A DNA stretch of 64,000 nt, from positions 2,976,001 through 3,040,000 of the forward strand of contig NZ_CP084561.1 in the NCBI RefSeq assembly GCF_021789315.1, in the 5' to 3' direction. This DNA comes from Arthrobacter sp. FW305-BF8 (lineage in GTDB: Bacteria; Actinomycetota; Actinomycetes; Actinomycetales; Micrococcaceae). Positions within the stretch are counted from its first letter, which is position 1. Each line of letters starts with the position of its first letter. The position numbers and the translations under genes are program-made. Positions 42,892 to 51,489 of this stretch are shown piece after piece. The notes beneath the pieces are model-generated. The model ran no database searches and was not told where the DNA came from. It saw only the letters and a program-made list of their open reading frames with translations.

Positions 42892-43497
42892 CTAGTCCTC
42901 GGCCTCCAGCGCGAGGTCCACATCCTGGCCGCTGGACGGTTCGGCGTACCACAGCCGTGTCTCGCCGTACTTCTTCTCGGCAAAGCGCTCCAGGCCTCCG
43001 GGCCACCCCGGTTCGGTAGAGCGCGACGACCGTTCGACCACTACCACCGCCCCGTCGCTGAGGTGCGGGGCAAGCTTTTGCAGGACGGACGCCAGCGCGG
43101 GCTCGTCGAGGGGGTAAGGCGGGTCCAGGAACGCGACGTCCCATGCGGTGTCCGCGGCCGTCCGCTCGAGGAAGGATTCCACTTTGGAGCGGTGCACCGT
43201 GACGGCCTTGCGGCCCAGGACTCCGTTGATGAGGTCCGCGTTCCGCTGGCACACGGCGCTGGCCTTCGCGTCGAACTCCACGAGATCGACCGTTTCCGCC
43301 CCTCTGCTGGCGCTCTCGACCCCCAGCGCACCGGATCCCGCGTAGAGGTCCAGGACGCGGGCGCCGCCGAGCACGTTAAACGCGTCCAGCCGGGAAAACA
43401 GCGCCTCCTTGACCCGGTCCGTGGTGGGCCGCGTCATTGAACCTGGCACGTTGGCCAGCGGGGTTCCGCCCGCGGCGCCGGCAACGATCCTGCTCAT
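42892..43497 (-). CDS. rsmD: 16S rRNA (guanine966-N2)-methyltransferase
   Basis: RsmD methylates G966 of 16S rRNA in the small subunit. The 201-residue protein begins with the family RNA-binding segment MSRIVAGAAGG and PTTDRVKEALFSRL, then the SAM motif VLDLYAGSGALGVESASRGA and the catalytic FLDPPYPLDEP. It follows recG by 57 bases; that gap holds an 18-codon frame overlapping the ATG but with no ribosome-binding site. Confidence 0.95.
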   Translation of the reverse strand: MSRIVAGAAGGTPLANVPGSMTRPTTDRVKEALFSRLDAFNVLGGARVLDLYAGSGALGVESASRGAETVDLVEFDAKASAVCQRNADLINGVLGRKAVTVHRSKVESFLERTAADTAWDVAFLDPPYPLDEPALASVLQKLAPHLSDGAVVVVERSSRSTEPGWPGGLERFAEKKYGETRLWYAEPSSGQDVDLALEAED

Positions 43498-43554
43498 GCG
43501 CCGGCCCCCGCGCTGTCCCCTGCCTGCGGCAGTGCGGGTGGCAGGGTCATCGTG

Positions 43555-45774
43555 CTAGCCGCGTTCAAGGAACGCCTCCTTCTCGGGGTTCAGGTACTCG
43601 TCAATGGCCTCTGCAAGTGCCGCCTGGCCGGCCAGCGCAGGGTCTGTGCCCACAATCTTCTGGGCGTCCTGCCGGGCCCGGGCAATGATGTCCTCGTGCT
43701 CCAGGACACGGAGCAACTTCAGCGTGGACCGGCCACCGGACTGCGAGGCGCCGAGGATGTCGCCCTCGCGGCGCAGCTTCAGGTCCTCCTGGGAAAGCTC
43801 GAAGCCGTCGGTGGTGGCGGCGACGGCGTCCAGCCGGCGCCGGCTCGGGTGCCCCGGTTCGAGGGTGGTCACGAGCAGGCACGTGCCCGGCAGCCCTCCC
43901 CGGCCCACGCGCCCGCGGAGCTGGTGAAGCTGGGAGATGCCGAAGCGGTCCGCGTCCAGGATGACCATCAGGGTGGCGTTATGCACGTCCACGCCCACCT
44001 CGATGACGGTGGTGGATACCAGCAGCTTGGTCTTGTTGGCCGTGAAGGAGGCCATGGTCTCCGACTTCAGCACCGGGTCCTGGCGCCCGTGGAGTGGCGC
44101 CAGCGCCACTCCGGCCAAGGCCGGTTCCTCCCTGAGGTGTTCGACGACGGCGGTCACGGAGGCCAGTTCGCGCGCGGCTCCGTCTCCCTCCAGTTCCCCG
44201 GGGTCGGGTTCCGCTTCACCGGGAGTGAAGTCGCCGTCGTCGTCCGCCCCGATCTTGGGGCACACGACGTAGACCTGGTGGCCCGACTCGATCTCTTCGC
44301 GGGAGCGGGACCAGATGCGGCCGGCCCAGGCGGGGTTTTCCGCGAGGCCGACGACGTGCGTGGTGATGGGTGCCCGGCCGGCGGGCAGTTCGTCAAGCAC
44401 GGATGTTTCAAGGTCGCCGAACACCGTCATGGCCACGGTCCTGGGGATCGGGGTGGCGGTCATGACCAGCAGGTGCGGCGGCTTGCTGGCCTTGGCACGC
44501 AGGGCATCGCGCTGTTCCACGCCGAAACGGTGCTGCTCATCCACCACGATGAGGCCCAGGTCAAAGAAGGTGACGTTGTCGCTCAACAGCGCGTGGGTGC
44601 CGATGACGATCCCGGCAGTGCCGGACGCGGCGTCGAGCAGCGCCTGCTTGCGCGCGGCAGTCGGCATGGAGCCGGTAAGCAGGCTGACCTGCACCGAATG
44701 GTCGCCCAGCCCGCCCAGGAGCCCGTCGCGGGACAGCTCGCCAAGTGTCCGCCGGATGGAATCGAAGTGCTGTGCCGCCAACACTTCCGTGGGCGCCAGC
44801 AGCGCTGCCTGTCCCCCGGCGTCGACCACCTGGAGCATGGCCCGCAGCGCCACGATGGTTTTTCCGGAGCCTACCTCGCCCTGCAGCAGCCTGTTCATGG
44901 GCCAGTCCTGCGACAGCTCCTCCGAGAGGGTCTTGCCGACGGCGGACTGGCCCGCGGTCAGGGTGAACGGCAGCTGGCGGTCGAAGGCCGCGAGCAGCCC
45001 CTCCGGCACGGGACGCCGGGCGGTGGCCTCCTCGGAAGCGAGCTGGGCCCGGCGCCGGGCCAGAGCCGACTGGAGGACCAGGGCTTCCTGATAGCGGAAC
45101 CGGTCCCTGGCATTGCGCCAGTCCTGCGCGGTCTCCGGGGCGTGGATGAGCCGGTAAGCCTCCGGCACCGGAAGGAATTTTTCCCGCGCTGATATGGCCG
45201 CCGGCAACGGGTCCGGCAAGGCGTCCAGGTCCGCGGTTTCCAGCAGGGCTTTCACGACCTTCTGGATGGACCAGCTGGTAAGGCCTGCGGTGGCCGGGTA
45301 GATCGGGATGGGCATGGCCGCGAGCTTTTCAGGGTCCATGTCCGGGACATCCGGGTCCTTGTCCAGCAGTTGGTAGTTCGGGTTGGTCAGCCCCAGTGAA
45401 CCCTGGTAGCGCGTCACCTTCCCGGAGAACATGGCCCGCCGGCCGGGATGCAGCTCGGCCCTGGCGAGACGGCCGTTGAAGAAACTGATTTTCAGTGTGC
45501 CCGTGCCGGCGTCATCGGTAACGACGACGTCGGTGATGGAGCCTTTCCGCGCGCGCATCTGCCGGGTGCTGTTGGAGACGACGCGGGCGATCAGTGTCGC
45601 TTCCTCATCGAACGGAAGTTCGCTGATGCGCGTCAGCTCACCGCGGTTGAGGTAGCGGCGCGGGAAGTGGTTCAGCAGGCCGCCGACGGTGGTGATGCCA
45701 AGGTGCTTCTCGATGGCCGCCGCGGAGCGCTTGCCGACCCGGCGCTCCAGGCCGAGTTCCAGTTCGGCGTTCAT
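43555..45774 (-). CDS. recG: ATP-dependent DNA helicase RecG
   Basis: RecG reverses stalled forks and remodels Holliday and D-loop junctions. The 739-residue protein has an N-terminal wedge/OB domain (about 60-160), Walker A in QGEVGSGKTIVALRAM, the box II DEQH in VVDEQHRFGVEQR, and the C-terminal helicase and TRG segments (LRGRVGRGGLPGTCLL, LRREGDILGASQSG). Its ATG overlaps the DAK2 gene stop by four bases. Confidence 0.97.
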   Translation of the reverse strand: MNAELELGLERRVGKRSAAAIEKHLGITTVGGLLNHFPRRYLNRGELTRISELPFDEEATLIARVVSNSTRQMRARKGSITDVVVTDDAGTGTLKISFFNGRLARAELHPGRRAMFSGKVTRYQGSLGLTNPNYQLLDKDPDVPDMDPEKLAAMPIPIYPATAGLTSWSIQKVVKALLETADLDALPDPLPAAISAREKFLPVPEAYRLIHAPETAQDWRNARDRFRYQEALVLQSALARRRAQLASEEATARRPVPEGLLAAFDRQLPFTLTAGQSAVGKTLSEELSQDWPMNRLLQGEVGSGKTIVALRAMLQVVDAGGQAALLAPTEVLAAQHFDSIRRTLGELSRDGLLGGLGDHSVQVSLLTGSMPTAARKQALLDAASGTAGIVIGTHALLSDNVTFFDLGLIVVDEQHRFGVEQRDALRAKASKPPHLLVMTATPIPRTVAMTVFGDLETSVLDELPAGRAPITTHVVGLAENPAWAGRIWSRSREEIESGHQVYVVCPKIGADDDGDFTPGEAEPDPGELEGDGAARELASVTAVVEHLREEPALAGVALAPLHGRQDPVLKSETMASFTANKTKLLVSTTVIEVGVDVHNATLMVILDADRFGISQLHQLRGRVGRGGLPGTCLLVTTLEPGHPSRRRLDAVAATTDGFELSQEDLKLRREGDILGASQSGGRSTLKLLRVLEHEDIIARARQDAQKIVGTDPALAGQAALAEAIDEYLNPEKEAFLERG

Positions 45775-46835
45775 CGTCCTTCGGCGCCCACTTCTCCCGA
45801 CGGGTCCCGGGGCAGGGCGAGCTCGCTGACGGAGACGTCCGCCGGATTGCCCAGCGACCTGATCACGCCAAGGGCCGGAGCGGGGTCAGGGACGTGCACG
45901 TGGACACGCCACCGGTACCGGCCCTCGGCATCGGCGGAAGGGCCAGCCTGGCTCATGATGACGGAGTCGCCGAGTTCATCCAGGCGCTGCCTGAGGGTGG
46001 CGGCGTCCAGCGGGGACAGGCTGATGGTGCACATGACCTCCACGCCGTCGTCGTCCGGCATGCCGGTGTGGATGTGGGGGTCCTGGAGGTCGTACCCGTG
46101 CAGGCCGTCCAAAAGCTCGCTGCGGAGTTCCTCGCCGAGCACCGCCGAGCGGAGGCAATCCAAGATCAACAGCATTCCCACGCCGCCGGCGTCCACCACG
46201 TGCGCGGCCTGCAGGGCATCAAGCTGCCCCTCCGTGCGGACCACGGCCTCGAGGGCAGCCGCCACGGCCGCATCCAGGACCAGGCCCAGGGCATGGTTGC
46301 TGTCGTTGCCGTTCTGGCCGGCGTCGACGGCGGCCGCGGCCCGCCCCGCCGCCTCCATCACGGACAGCATGGTGCCGGGAACGGGGTCGCTGAGCGCTGA
46401 CCAGGCCCTGATCTGCGCCCGGTTGAGGGCAGCTGCGAGGAGCGAGGAGGTGAGCCTGGCGTGTCCGGCCAGCGGTTCGGCCGCTGCGCAGAGGAAGACG
46501 GAGAACAGCGTGCCTGAGTTCCCCTTGGCCTGCTCCATGGCCGCCTGCCCGGCATGCGCCAGAACGGCGCCCACGTCATTGAGCTGTGCCGGGTGCCCGG
46601 CCTGCTCCGGCACCTGCATCTGCATCTGCATGGGGCCTGCGTCTGCGGGGACGGCGTCCTGGAGCGCCCGGTGGGCGGCGCGGACCGTGAGGTAGAGGTT
46701 GGTACCGGTATCGCCGTCGGCTACCGGGAAGATATTGATGGCGTTCAGGCGGTCGCTGTGGTTGCCCAGTGCGGTTTCGGCCTTGCCCAACCACCGCTTC
46801 ATCGCTTGCGCGTTCGCGGCAACCTTAGTCTGCAA
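45771..46835 (-). CDS. DAK2-domain protein, short FakA-like kinase
   Basis: The 354-residue protein has an N-terminal DAK2 domain (about 1-200) with the nucleotide/metal loop FPVADGDTGTNLYLT and QAKGNSGTLFSVFL. A middle domain follows (about 245-330). The C-terminal FakB-interacting domain of FakA/YloV, which usually brings the length to about 550, is missing. Residues MQMQMQ are encoded by three tandem CTGCAT units (46614-46631). It overlaps thiL by 11 bases and recG by four. It may be a kinase of an unknown substrate. Confidence 0.85.
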   Translation of the reverse strand: MQTKVAANAQAMKRWLGKAETALGNHSDRLNAINIFPVADGDTGTNLYLTVRAAHRALQDAVPADAGPMQMQMQVPEQAGHPAQLNDVGAVLAHAGQAAMEQAKGNSGTLFSVFLCAAAEPLAGHARLTSSLLAAALNRAQIRAWSALSDPVPGTMLSVMEAAGRAAAAVDAGQNGNDSNHALGLVLDAAVAAALEAVVRTEGQLDALQAAHVVDAGGVGMLLILDCLRSAVLGEELRSELLDGLHGYDLQDPHIHTGMPDDDGVEVMCTISLSPLDAATLRQRLDELGDSVIMSQAGPSADAEGRYRWRVHVHVPDPAPALGVIRSLGNPADVSVSELALPRDPSGEVGAEGR

Positions 46836-47850
46836 AGTGATCCCATCCCACGGAGTCAGCGGGCCGTCCCGCGATCGTCACGCCGGGCGCCTTGTCGGCG
46901 CCGCAGGCTTGTACTGAGCCTATCCCAGTAAAGCCGGGCGGCACCTGCATGCCCGCCGGGAATGTGGCCAGGAGCCCGTGGTCTTCCCCGCCGCCGAGTA
47001 CCCACGCGCGCGGGTCGGCACCCAGGAGGGTGGCCGCGGGGCGGAGGGGCTCGGCGAGCTGGCCAAGGTGCCCGGGATCCAAGTCCAGCACAGCGTGGCT
47101 GGCCACCGCCATCCTGGTTCCGTCCCGCACCAGGCCGTCGGAAATGTCCATCATCGCTGTGGCTCCGGACATGCGTGCCAGCGGCCCGGCCTCCAGGGGC
47201 GGCTCCGGCCGGCACTGAAGCTCAAGGAAGGACAGCAGGCCCGGTGAAAGGGAACCCACCTGATGGGCGGACTCCAGCAGTGCCAGCCCGGCGGCAGCCC
47301 AGCCTGCCCGCCCGGCGATGGCCACGGTATCGCCTGCCTGGGCGCCGGACCGGAGTACCGGCTTGCCACCGTCGAGCGTGCCGAGGACCGCGACGGTGAC
47401 GGACAGTTCGCGGCCGCGGCCAAGGTCGCCGCCCGCGACAGAACAGGCACGCGCGCCCAGCTTGCTGATGGCGGCCGTGAGGCCGTCCGCCAGGTCCTCC
47501 ACCCATCCGACCGGCGTGCGAGGCGGCAGGGTCAGGCTCACCACCATGGACGTTGCCGAGGCACCCATGGCGTTGATGTCGCTCAGGTTCTGCGCCGCGG
47601 CCTTCCACCCGACGTCATATCCGGTGGTCCGGTAGCCGTTGCGCCACTCAAGCCGAAAATCCTGGTCCTGGACCTGGGTGTCGATGCTGATGACCGTTCT
47701 GCCGTCCGGAACAGCAATAATGGCGGCGTCATCGCCCGGTCCAAGGAGCACGGCGGCACTGTGCAAGGCATTGAGTTCCAGGCGCGGGAAGATCCGTACC
47801 AGAAGCTCCGCTTCGGACAGCTGGGCGACAGTCAATGGTGTTTGGGGCAC
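46825..47850 (-). CDS. thiL: Thiamine-monophosphate kinase
   Basis: ThiL makes thiamine diphosphate from thiamine monophosphate and ATP, the last step of the pathway that thiC begins. The 341-residue protein has the PurM-like fold with GPGDDAAIIAVPDGRTVISIDT, the metal-binding DINAMGASA and GGDLGRGRELSVTV, and MMDISDGLVRDG. The GTG at 47850 has TAGCGT exactly six bases upstream, indicating a leaderless mRNA. First gene of thiL-DAK2-recG-rsmD, with overlapping frames. Confidence 0.95.
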   Translation of the reverse strand: MPQTPLTVAQLSEAELLVRIFPRLELNALHSAAVLLGPGDDAAIIAVPDGRTVISIDTQVQDQDFRLEWRNGYRTTGYDVGWKAAAQNLSDINAMGASATSMVVSLTLPPRTPVGWVEDLADGLTAAISKLGARACSVAGGDLGRGRELSVTVAVLGTLDGGKPVLRSGAQAGDTVAIAGRAGWAAAGLALLESAHQVGSLSPGLLSFLELQCRPEPPLEAGPLARMSGATAMMDISDGLVRDGTRMAVASHAVLDLDPGHLGQLAEPLRPAATLLGADPRAWVLGGGEDHGLLATFPAGMQVPPGFTGIGSVQACGADKAPGVTIAGRPADSVGWDHFAD

Positions 47851-47862
47851 GCCACTACGCTA
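47851..47862 (-). promoter_or_regulatory. -10 box for a leaderless thiL transcript
   Basis: TAGCGT (47862-47857) precedes the GTG by six bases on the minus strand. Confidence 0.5.
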
Positions 47863-47885
47863 CCGCCACGGACGGACATTCTTTG

Positions 47886-47913
47886 GCTGGCCGGGTTTCC
47901 GGGCCCGGCCAGC
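47886..47913. other. Inverted repeat between thiL and DUF3515
   Basis: GCTGGCCGGG and CCCGGCCAGC form perfect ten-base arms around eight bases. It lies between divergent promoters, so it is not a terminator for either gene. Its outer arm resembles the hairpin at 8617-8657. Confidence 0.5.
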
Positions 47914-47962
47914 ACGAAGTGCGGGCGTCATTCGGCGGTCAGTCCGGCTCTGCGCGGAACGA

Positions 47963-47974
47963 TAGGCTTGAAGG
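47963..47974 (+). promoter_or_regulatory. -10 box for a leaderless DUF3515 transcript
   Basis: TAGGCT lies exactly six bases before the ATG; GAAGG abuts the ATG and is too close to act as a ribosome-binding site. Confidence 0.5.
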
Positions 47975-48490
47975 ATGCAATACCCGCCTGCCGAGAACCC
48001 TGTCCAGAAACCCATCCGCAGGCTGACAGTGGCCGTGGGCACCGCGCTGACTGGACTGGTGCTGGGCGGCTGTTCACCCGCCGTCGATGTTGCCCCCGCC
48101 GCCGACGCAGCCAATCCGGCCTGCGCCCCGATGATGGTGGCCCTTCCGGATGCGATCGGCGAGGCCCGCCTGCGGAAGACGAACAGTCAGGCCACCGCCG
48201 CCTGGGGCGACCCCTCGCAGGTGGTCCTGCGGTGCGGCGTCAACGTCCCCGGACCCACCACGGACCGCTGCGTCAGCGTCAACGACGTCGACTGGGTCAT
48301 CAAGGAGGGCAGCCCCGTGTGGACGCTGACCACCTACGGCCGGGAACCCGCCACGGAAATCCTGATGGATCCGGACAAGATCAGCTCGGCCACCGTCCTG
48401 GCTGACCTGTCCGCCGCAGCCGCAAAGATCAAGGCCAGCCGCAACTGCGTGGGCCAGGAGGATCTGCAGGACCTGCCCACCAGCAAGTAG
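47975..48490 (+). CDS. DUF3515 family lipoprotein
   Basis: This 171-residue protein has a signal peptide and the lipobox LVLGGC with Cys33, so it is anchored to the outer face of the membrane. The mature part has four more cysteines (ACAP, RCGV, DRCVS, RNCVG), which could form two disulfides. Function unknown; the family is actinobacterial and commonly lies by thiL and ddl. Convergent with ddl. Confidence 0.85.
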   Translation: MQYPPAENPVQKPIRRLTVAVGTALTGLVLGGCSPAVDVAPAADAANPACAPMMVALPDAIGEARLRKTNSQATAAWGDPSQVVLRCGVNVPGPTTDRCVSVNDVDWVIKEGSPVWTLTTYGREPATEILMDPDKISSATVLADLSAAAAKIKASRNCVGQEDLQDLPTSK

Positions 48491-48508
48491 CGGGCCAGGT
48501 CCCACATG

Positions 48509-49681
48509 TCAGCGCAGGCCGGTCTTGCGGGTCAGCGCCAGGTAGATCAGCTCGTCGATCAGTTCCGGATAGCTCAGTCCGGTGGCCGCCCACATTTGCG
48601 GGTACATGCTCTTCGGCGTGAATCCGGGCATCGTGTTGATCTCGTTGATGATCAGGTCGCCGTCCGGAGTGTAGAAGAAGTCGACCCGGCTCAGGCCCTC
48701 CGCTCCCACAGAGTCGAACGCCGCTGCAGCGAGCTCGCGGACGCGGGCAATCGCTTCCTCGGGCATGTCCGCGGGGCAGCTCAGGGCGGCCGCGTCATCC
48801 ACGTACTTGGCCTGGAAGTCGTAGAACTCGTGCCCGCCGCCGGCCACGGAGATCTCGCCGGGCAGGGACGTGCGCGGCGCATCGCCACCGCGGCCCTCGA
48901 GCACGGCGCATTCGATTTCCCGGCCCACGATGCCGGCCTCGATCACCAGCTTCGGATCATGTTCGCGGGCCGCCTCTATCGCGGCGTCCAGGCCGTCAAG
49001 CGAGTCAACTTTGGAGATCCCCATCGAGGATCCGGCGCGGGCGGGCTTGACGAACACCGGGAAGCCCAGCAGGTCAACCTGCTTGCGGACAGACTCGGGG
49101 TCGTTGCGCCACTGCCTGTCGGTCACGGCGATGTACGGGCCCACCTTCAGGCCGGCGGCCTCGAAGACCACCTTCATGAAATGCTTGTCCATGCCCACCG
49201 CCGAGGCGAGCACGCCGGCACCGACGTAGCGGGTGTCGGAGAGTTCCAGAAGCCCCTGGATGGTGCCGTCCTCGCCGAACGGCCCATGCAGCAGCGGGAA
49301 CACCACATCCACGGATCCAAGTTCCTGCGGCACCTCGTTGGGAGCCGTCACGATGAGCTTGTGCTCCCCCCCGATCTCCGTGATGCTCACTGTCCTAGCC
49401 GACGGGGCGACCTCCGGAAGCGAGGTTGCGGACAGCGACCACTGTGCCGTGTCCCCCGGCGGGAGGACCCACTGGCCGGACTTGGCAATACCGATGGGAA
49501 CGACGTCGTACTTGTTCCGGTCGATGGCCCCCAGCACTCCGGCAGCAGTTACGCAACTGACGGCGTGCTCGCTGGAGCGGCCGCCAAAGAGGACGGCCAC
49601 CCGCGGCTTGGGCTGGCTACCGCCGTGGGCGGCCTTGGTCTGGCTGGTGTTGTCCGCTGCGGTCAAGTTTTCTTCCGACAC
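48509..49681 (-). CDS. ddl: D-alanine--D-alanine ligase
   Basis: Ddl makes the D-Ala-D-Ala dipeptide for peptidoglycan. The 390-residue ATP-grasp enzyme has the N-terminal RVAVLFGGRSSEHAVSC, the central HGPFGEDGTIQG, and the C-terminal metal site LIINEINTMPGFTPKSMYP. The Tyr/Phe pocket position that separates D-Ala from D-lactate ligases was not resolved. The GTG at 49681 lies two bases after the gpsA stop, so gpsA-ddl are co-transcribed. Confidence 0.96.
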   Translation of the reverse strand: MSEENLTAADNTSQTKAAHGGSQPKPRVAVLFGGRSSEHAVSCVTAAGVLGAIDRNKYDVVPIGIAKSGQWVLPPGDTAQWSLSATSLPEVAPSARTVSITEIGGEHKLIVTAPNEVPQELGSVDVVFPLLHGPFGEDGTIQGLLELSDTRYVGAGVLASAVGMDKHFMKVVFEAAGLKVGPYIAVTDRQWRNDPESVRKQVDLLGFPVFVKPARAGSSMGISKVDSLDGLDAAIEAAREHDPKLVIEAGIVGREIECAVLEGRGGDAPRTSLPGEISVAGGGHEFYDFQAKYVDDAAALSCPADMPEEAIARVRELAAAAFDSVGAEGLSRVDFFYTPDGDLIINEINTMPGFTPKSMYPQMWAATGLSYPELIDELIYLALTRKTGLR

Positions 49682-49683
49682 TG

Positions 49684-50736
49684 TCAGTAATCGCCTTCGG
49701 CTTTAAGTTCCCGGGACAGCAGTAGCGGCCCGAGTTGGTCAACGGACAATTTTCCGGCGAGGACCGCGACGACGGCCGCCGTGATGGGCATCTCGACGCC
49801 GAGCTTGCCGGCCAGTTCGTGGACGGCCTGGCCGGATTTGATGCCTTCGGCGGTCTGGGTCATTTTCTGCGCGACCTCGTCCAGCGTCAGGCCCTGTCCC
49901 AGCAGGCGGCCGGCAGTGTGGTTCCGGGACAGCGGTGACGAGCACGTGGCCACCAGGTCCCCAAGCCCGGCCAGGCCCGCCATGGTGTGGGCCTTCCCGC
50001 CGAGCGCCAGGGCCAGCCGGGAGGTTTCGGCCAGGCCGCGGGTAATGACGGACGCCTTGGTGTTGTCCCCCATCTGCTTTCCCTCGCAGATGCCCACGGC
50101 CAGTGCGATGACGTTCTTGACGATGCCGCCGATCTCCACACCCACGATGTCCGAGGTGGTGTAGGGGCGGAAGTATGGCGCCGTGCAGCTTCTCGCGATC
50201 CAGCCGGCGACGGCCGAGTCGGGACAGGCGACCACCGAGGCTGTGGGCTCCTCCCGGGCGATCTCCATCGCCAGGTTGGGGCCGGAGACGACGGCGATTC
50301 GGTCGGCCGGGATGTCCAGTTCCTCAGCGATCACCTCGCTCATCCGGACGTCGGTGCCCAACTCAAGGCCTTTCATCAGGGACACCACGAGGGCGTCGGG
50401 CCCGATCAGGGGCTTCCACTTGCGCAGCTGGAGGCGAAGGGACTGCGCCGGTACGGCAAGGACAACCAGGTCGGCTCCGGACAGCGCGTCCGCCACGTCG
50501 GTGGAGGCGGAGATGCTCGGCGGCAGGTCAATGTCTGCCAGGTACTGGGGGTTGCGGTGGTTGCCGTTGATCTCGGCGACGACTTCCTCGCGGCGCCCCC
50601 AGAGCCGGATGCTGCGCTCCACGCCGGAGGCGGTGGCTGCGTCGGCCAGGATTTTCGCGAACGTGGTGCCCCACGAGCCGGCGCCCAGGACTGCCACGGA
50701 TACCGCGGAGCCGGGCCGGGCGTGAACAGGCGTCAC
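49684..50736 (-). CDS. gpsA: Glycerol-3-phosphate dehydrogenase [NAD(P)+]
   Basis: GpsA makes sn-glycerol 3-phosphate for phospholipids from dihydroxyacetone phosphate. The 350-residue protein has VAVLGAGSWGTTFAKIL (dinucleotide site), VSLMKGLE and the catalytic-lysine segment EIGGIVKNVIALAVGICEG. The GTG at 50736 overlaps the plsC stop as GTGA and is preceded by GCGGGA. Coupling to plsC makes biochemical sense, since its product is the backbone that PlsB/PlsY and PlsC acylate. Confidence 0.96.
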   Translation of the reverse strand: MTPVHARPGSAVSVAVLGAGSWGTTFAKILADAATASGVERSIRLWGRREEVVAEINGNHRNPQYLADIDLPPSISASTDVADALSGADLVVLAVPAQSLRLQLRKWKPLIGPDALVVSLMKGLELGTDVRMSEVIAEELDIPADRIAVVSGPNLAMEIAREEPTASVVACPDSAVAGWIARSCTAPYFRPYTTSDIVGVEIGGIVKNVIALAVGICEGKQMGDNTKASVITRGLAETSRLALALGGKAHTMAGLAGLGDLVATCSSPLSRNHTAGRLLGQGLTLDEVAQKMTQTAEGIKSGQAVHELAGKLGVEMPITAAVVAVLAGKLSVDQLGPLLLSRELKAEGDY

Positions 50737-51479
50737 TTCCCGCCCCGCTCGACGTCGCGGCCGTGCTTCGTCTGGTTGTGGGCGGTGGGGTCCCAGCGCC
50801 GGGCCGGCGGCTGCTCCCCACGGAGTTCGGCCAGGAGACCGGTGACGGCATCCATGATGACATCCGTGGCTTCGGCCAGGGTGGCCTTGTCGCGGGACCG
50901 GCCCGCGAAGCGCGAGAGGTCGACGGGGTCGCCGATCCGGATCCTGGACGTCTTCCGCGGAAACAGGTGGAACCGCTTGGCGTAGCGGGGAAAGAGCTCG
51001 TGCGCGCCCCAGTGCGCCATCGGCACCACGGGGATGCCCGTTTCGAGAGCCAGGCGGGCGGCGCCGGTGTGGCCCTTCATCGGCCACAGATCGGGGTCGC
51101 GGGTCAGCGTACCCTCCGGGTAGATGATGATCGCTCCGCCCTCCGCCACAATCTCCTGGGCGAGCTGCAGCGAGCGGTTAGCCCCCGCCGTCGAGCGTTC
51201 CACCGGAATCTGCTTGGTGGCATGCAGTACGGCGCCCACCACCGGGACCTTGAAGAGGCCCGACTTCGCCAGGAAGTGCGGGGCGCGCTTGTTGCTGTAC
51301 AGCATGTGCCCGATCACGAGGGGGTCGATCTCGGTGCAGTGGTTGGGCACGGCGATGAAGCCGCCGGCGGGAAGCTTGTCCGTGCCCTCCCATTTTTTGC
51401 TCATGATCAGGTTCAGGACCGGCCGGACAATGCCGGCGATGATCACGAACGTTGTATGGCTTTTGGCCGATTCTTTCAC
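50733..51479 (-). CDS. plsC: 1-acyl-sn-glycerol-3-phosphate acyltransferase
   Basis: PlsC adds the second acyl chain to make phosphatidic acid at the membrane. The 248-residue protein has a short hydrophobic N-terminus (TFVIIAGIVRPVLNLIM), the catalytic NHCTEIDP (HX4D), and the substrate-binding EGTLTRD. The C-terminal 30 residues are basic. The GTG at 51479 lies 10 bases after the murA stop. Part of murA-plsC-gpsA-ddl, joining wall and lipid precursor synthesis. Confidence 0.92.
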   Translation of the reverse strand: MKESAKSHTTFVIIAGIVRPVLNLIMSKKWEGTDKLPAGGFIAVPNHCTEIDPLVIGHMLYSNKRAPHFLAKSGLFKVPVVGAVLHATKQIPVERSTAGANRSLQLAQEIVAEGGAIIIYPEGTLTRDPDLWPMKGHTGAARLALETGIPVVPMAHWGAHELFPRYAKRFHLFPRKTSRIRIGDPVDLSRFAGRSRDKATLAEATDVIMDAVTGLLAELRGEQPPARRWDPTAHNQTKHGRDVERGGK

Positions 51480-51489
51480 CGGGCCCCCG

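Noticed and set aside
43496..43550. 18-codon frame between recG and rsmD overlapping the rsmD ATG
   Set aside because: No ribosome-binding site and Pro/Ala/Gly-rich translation typical of chance frames in GC-rich DNA.
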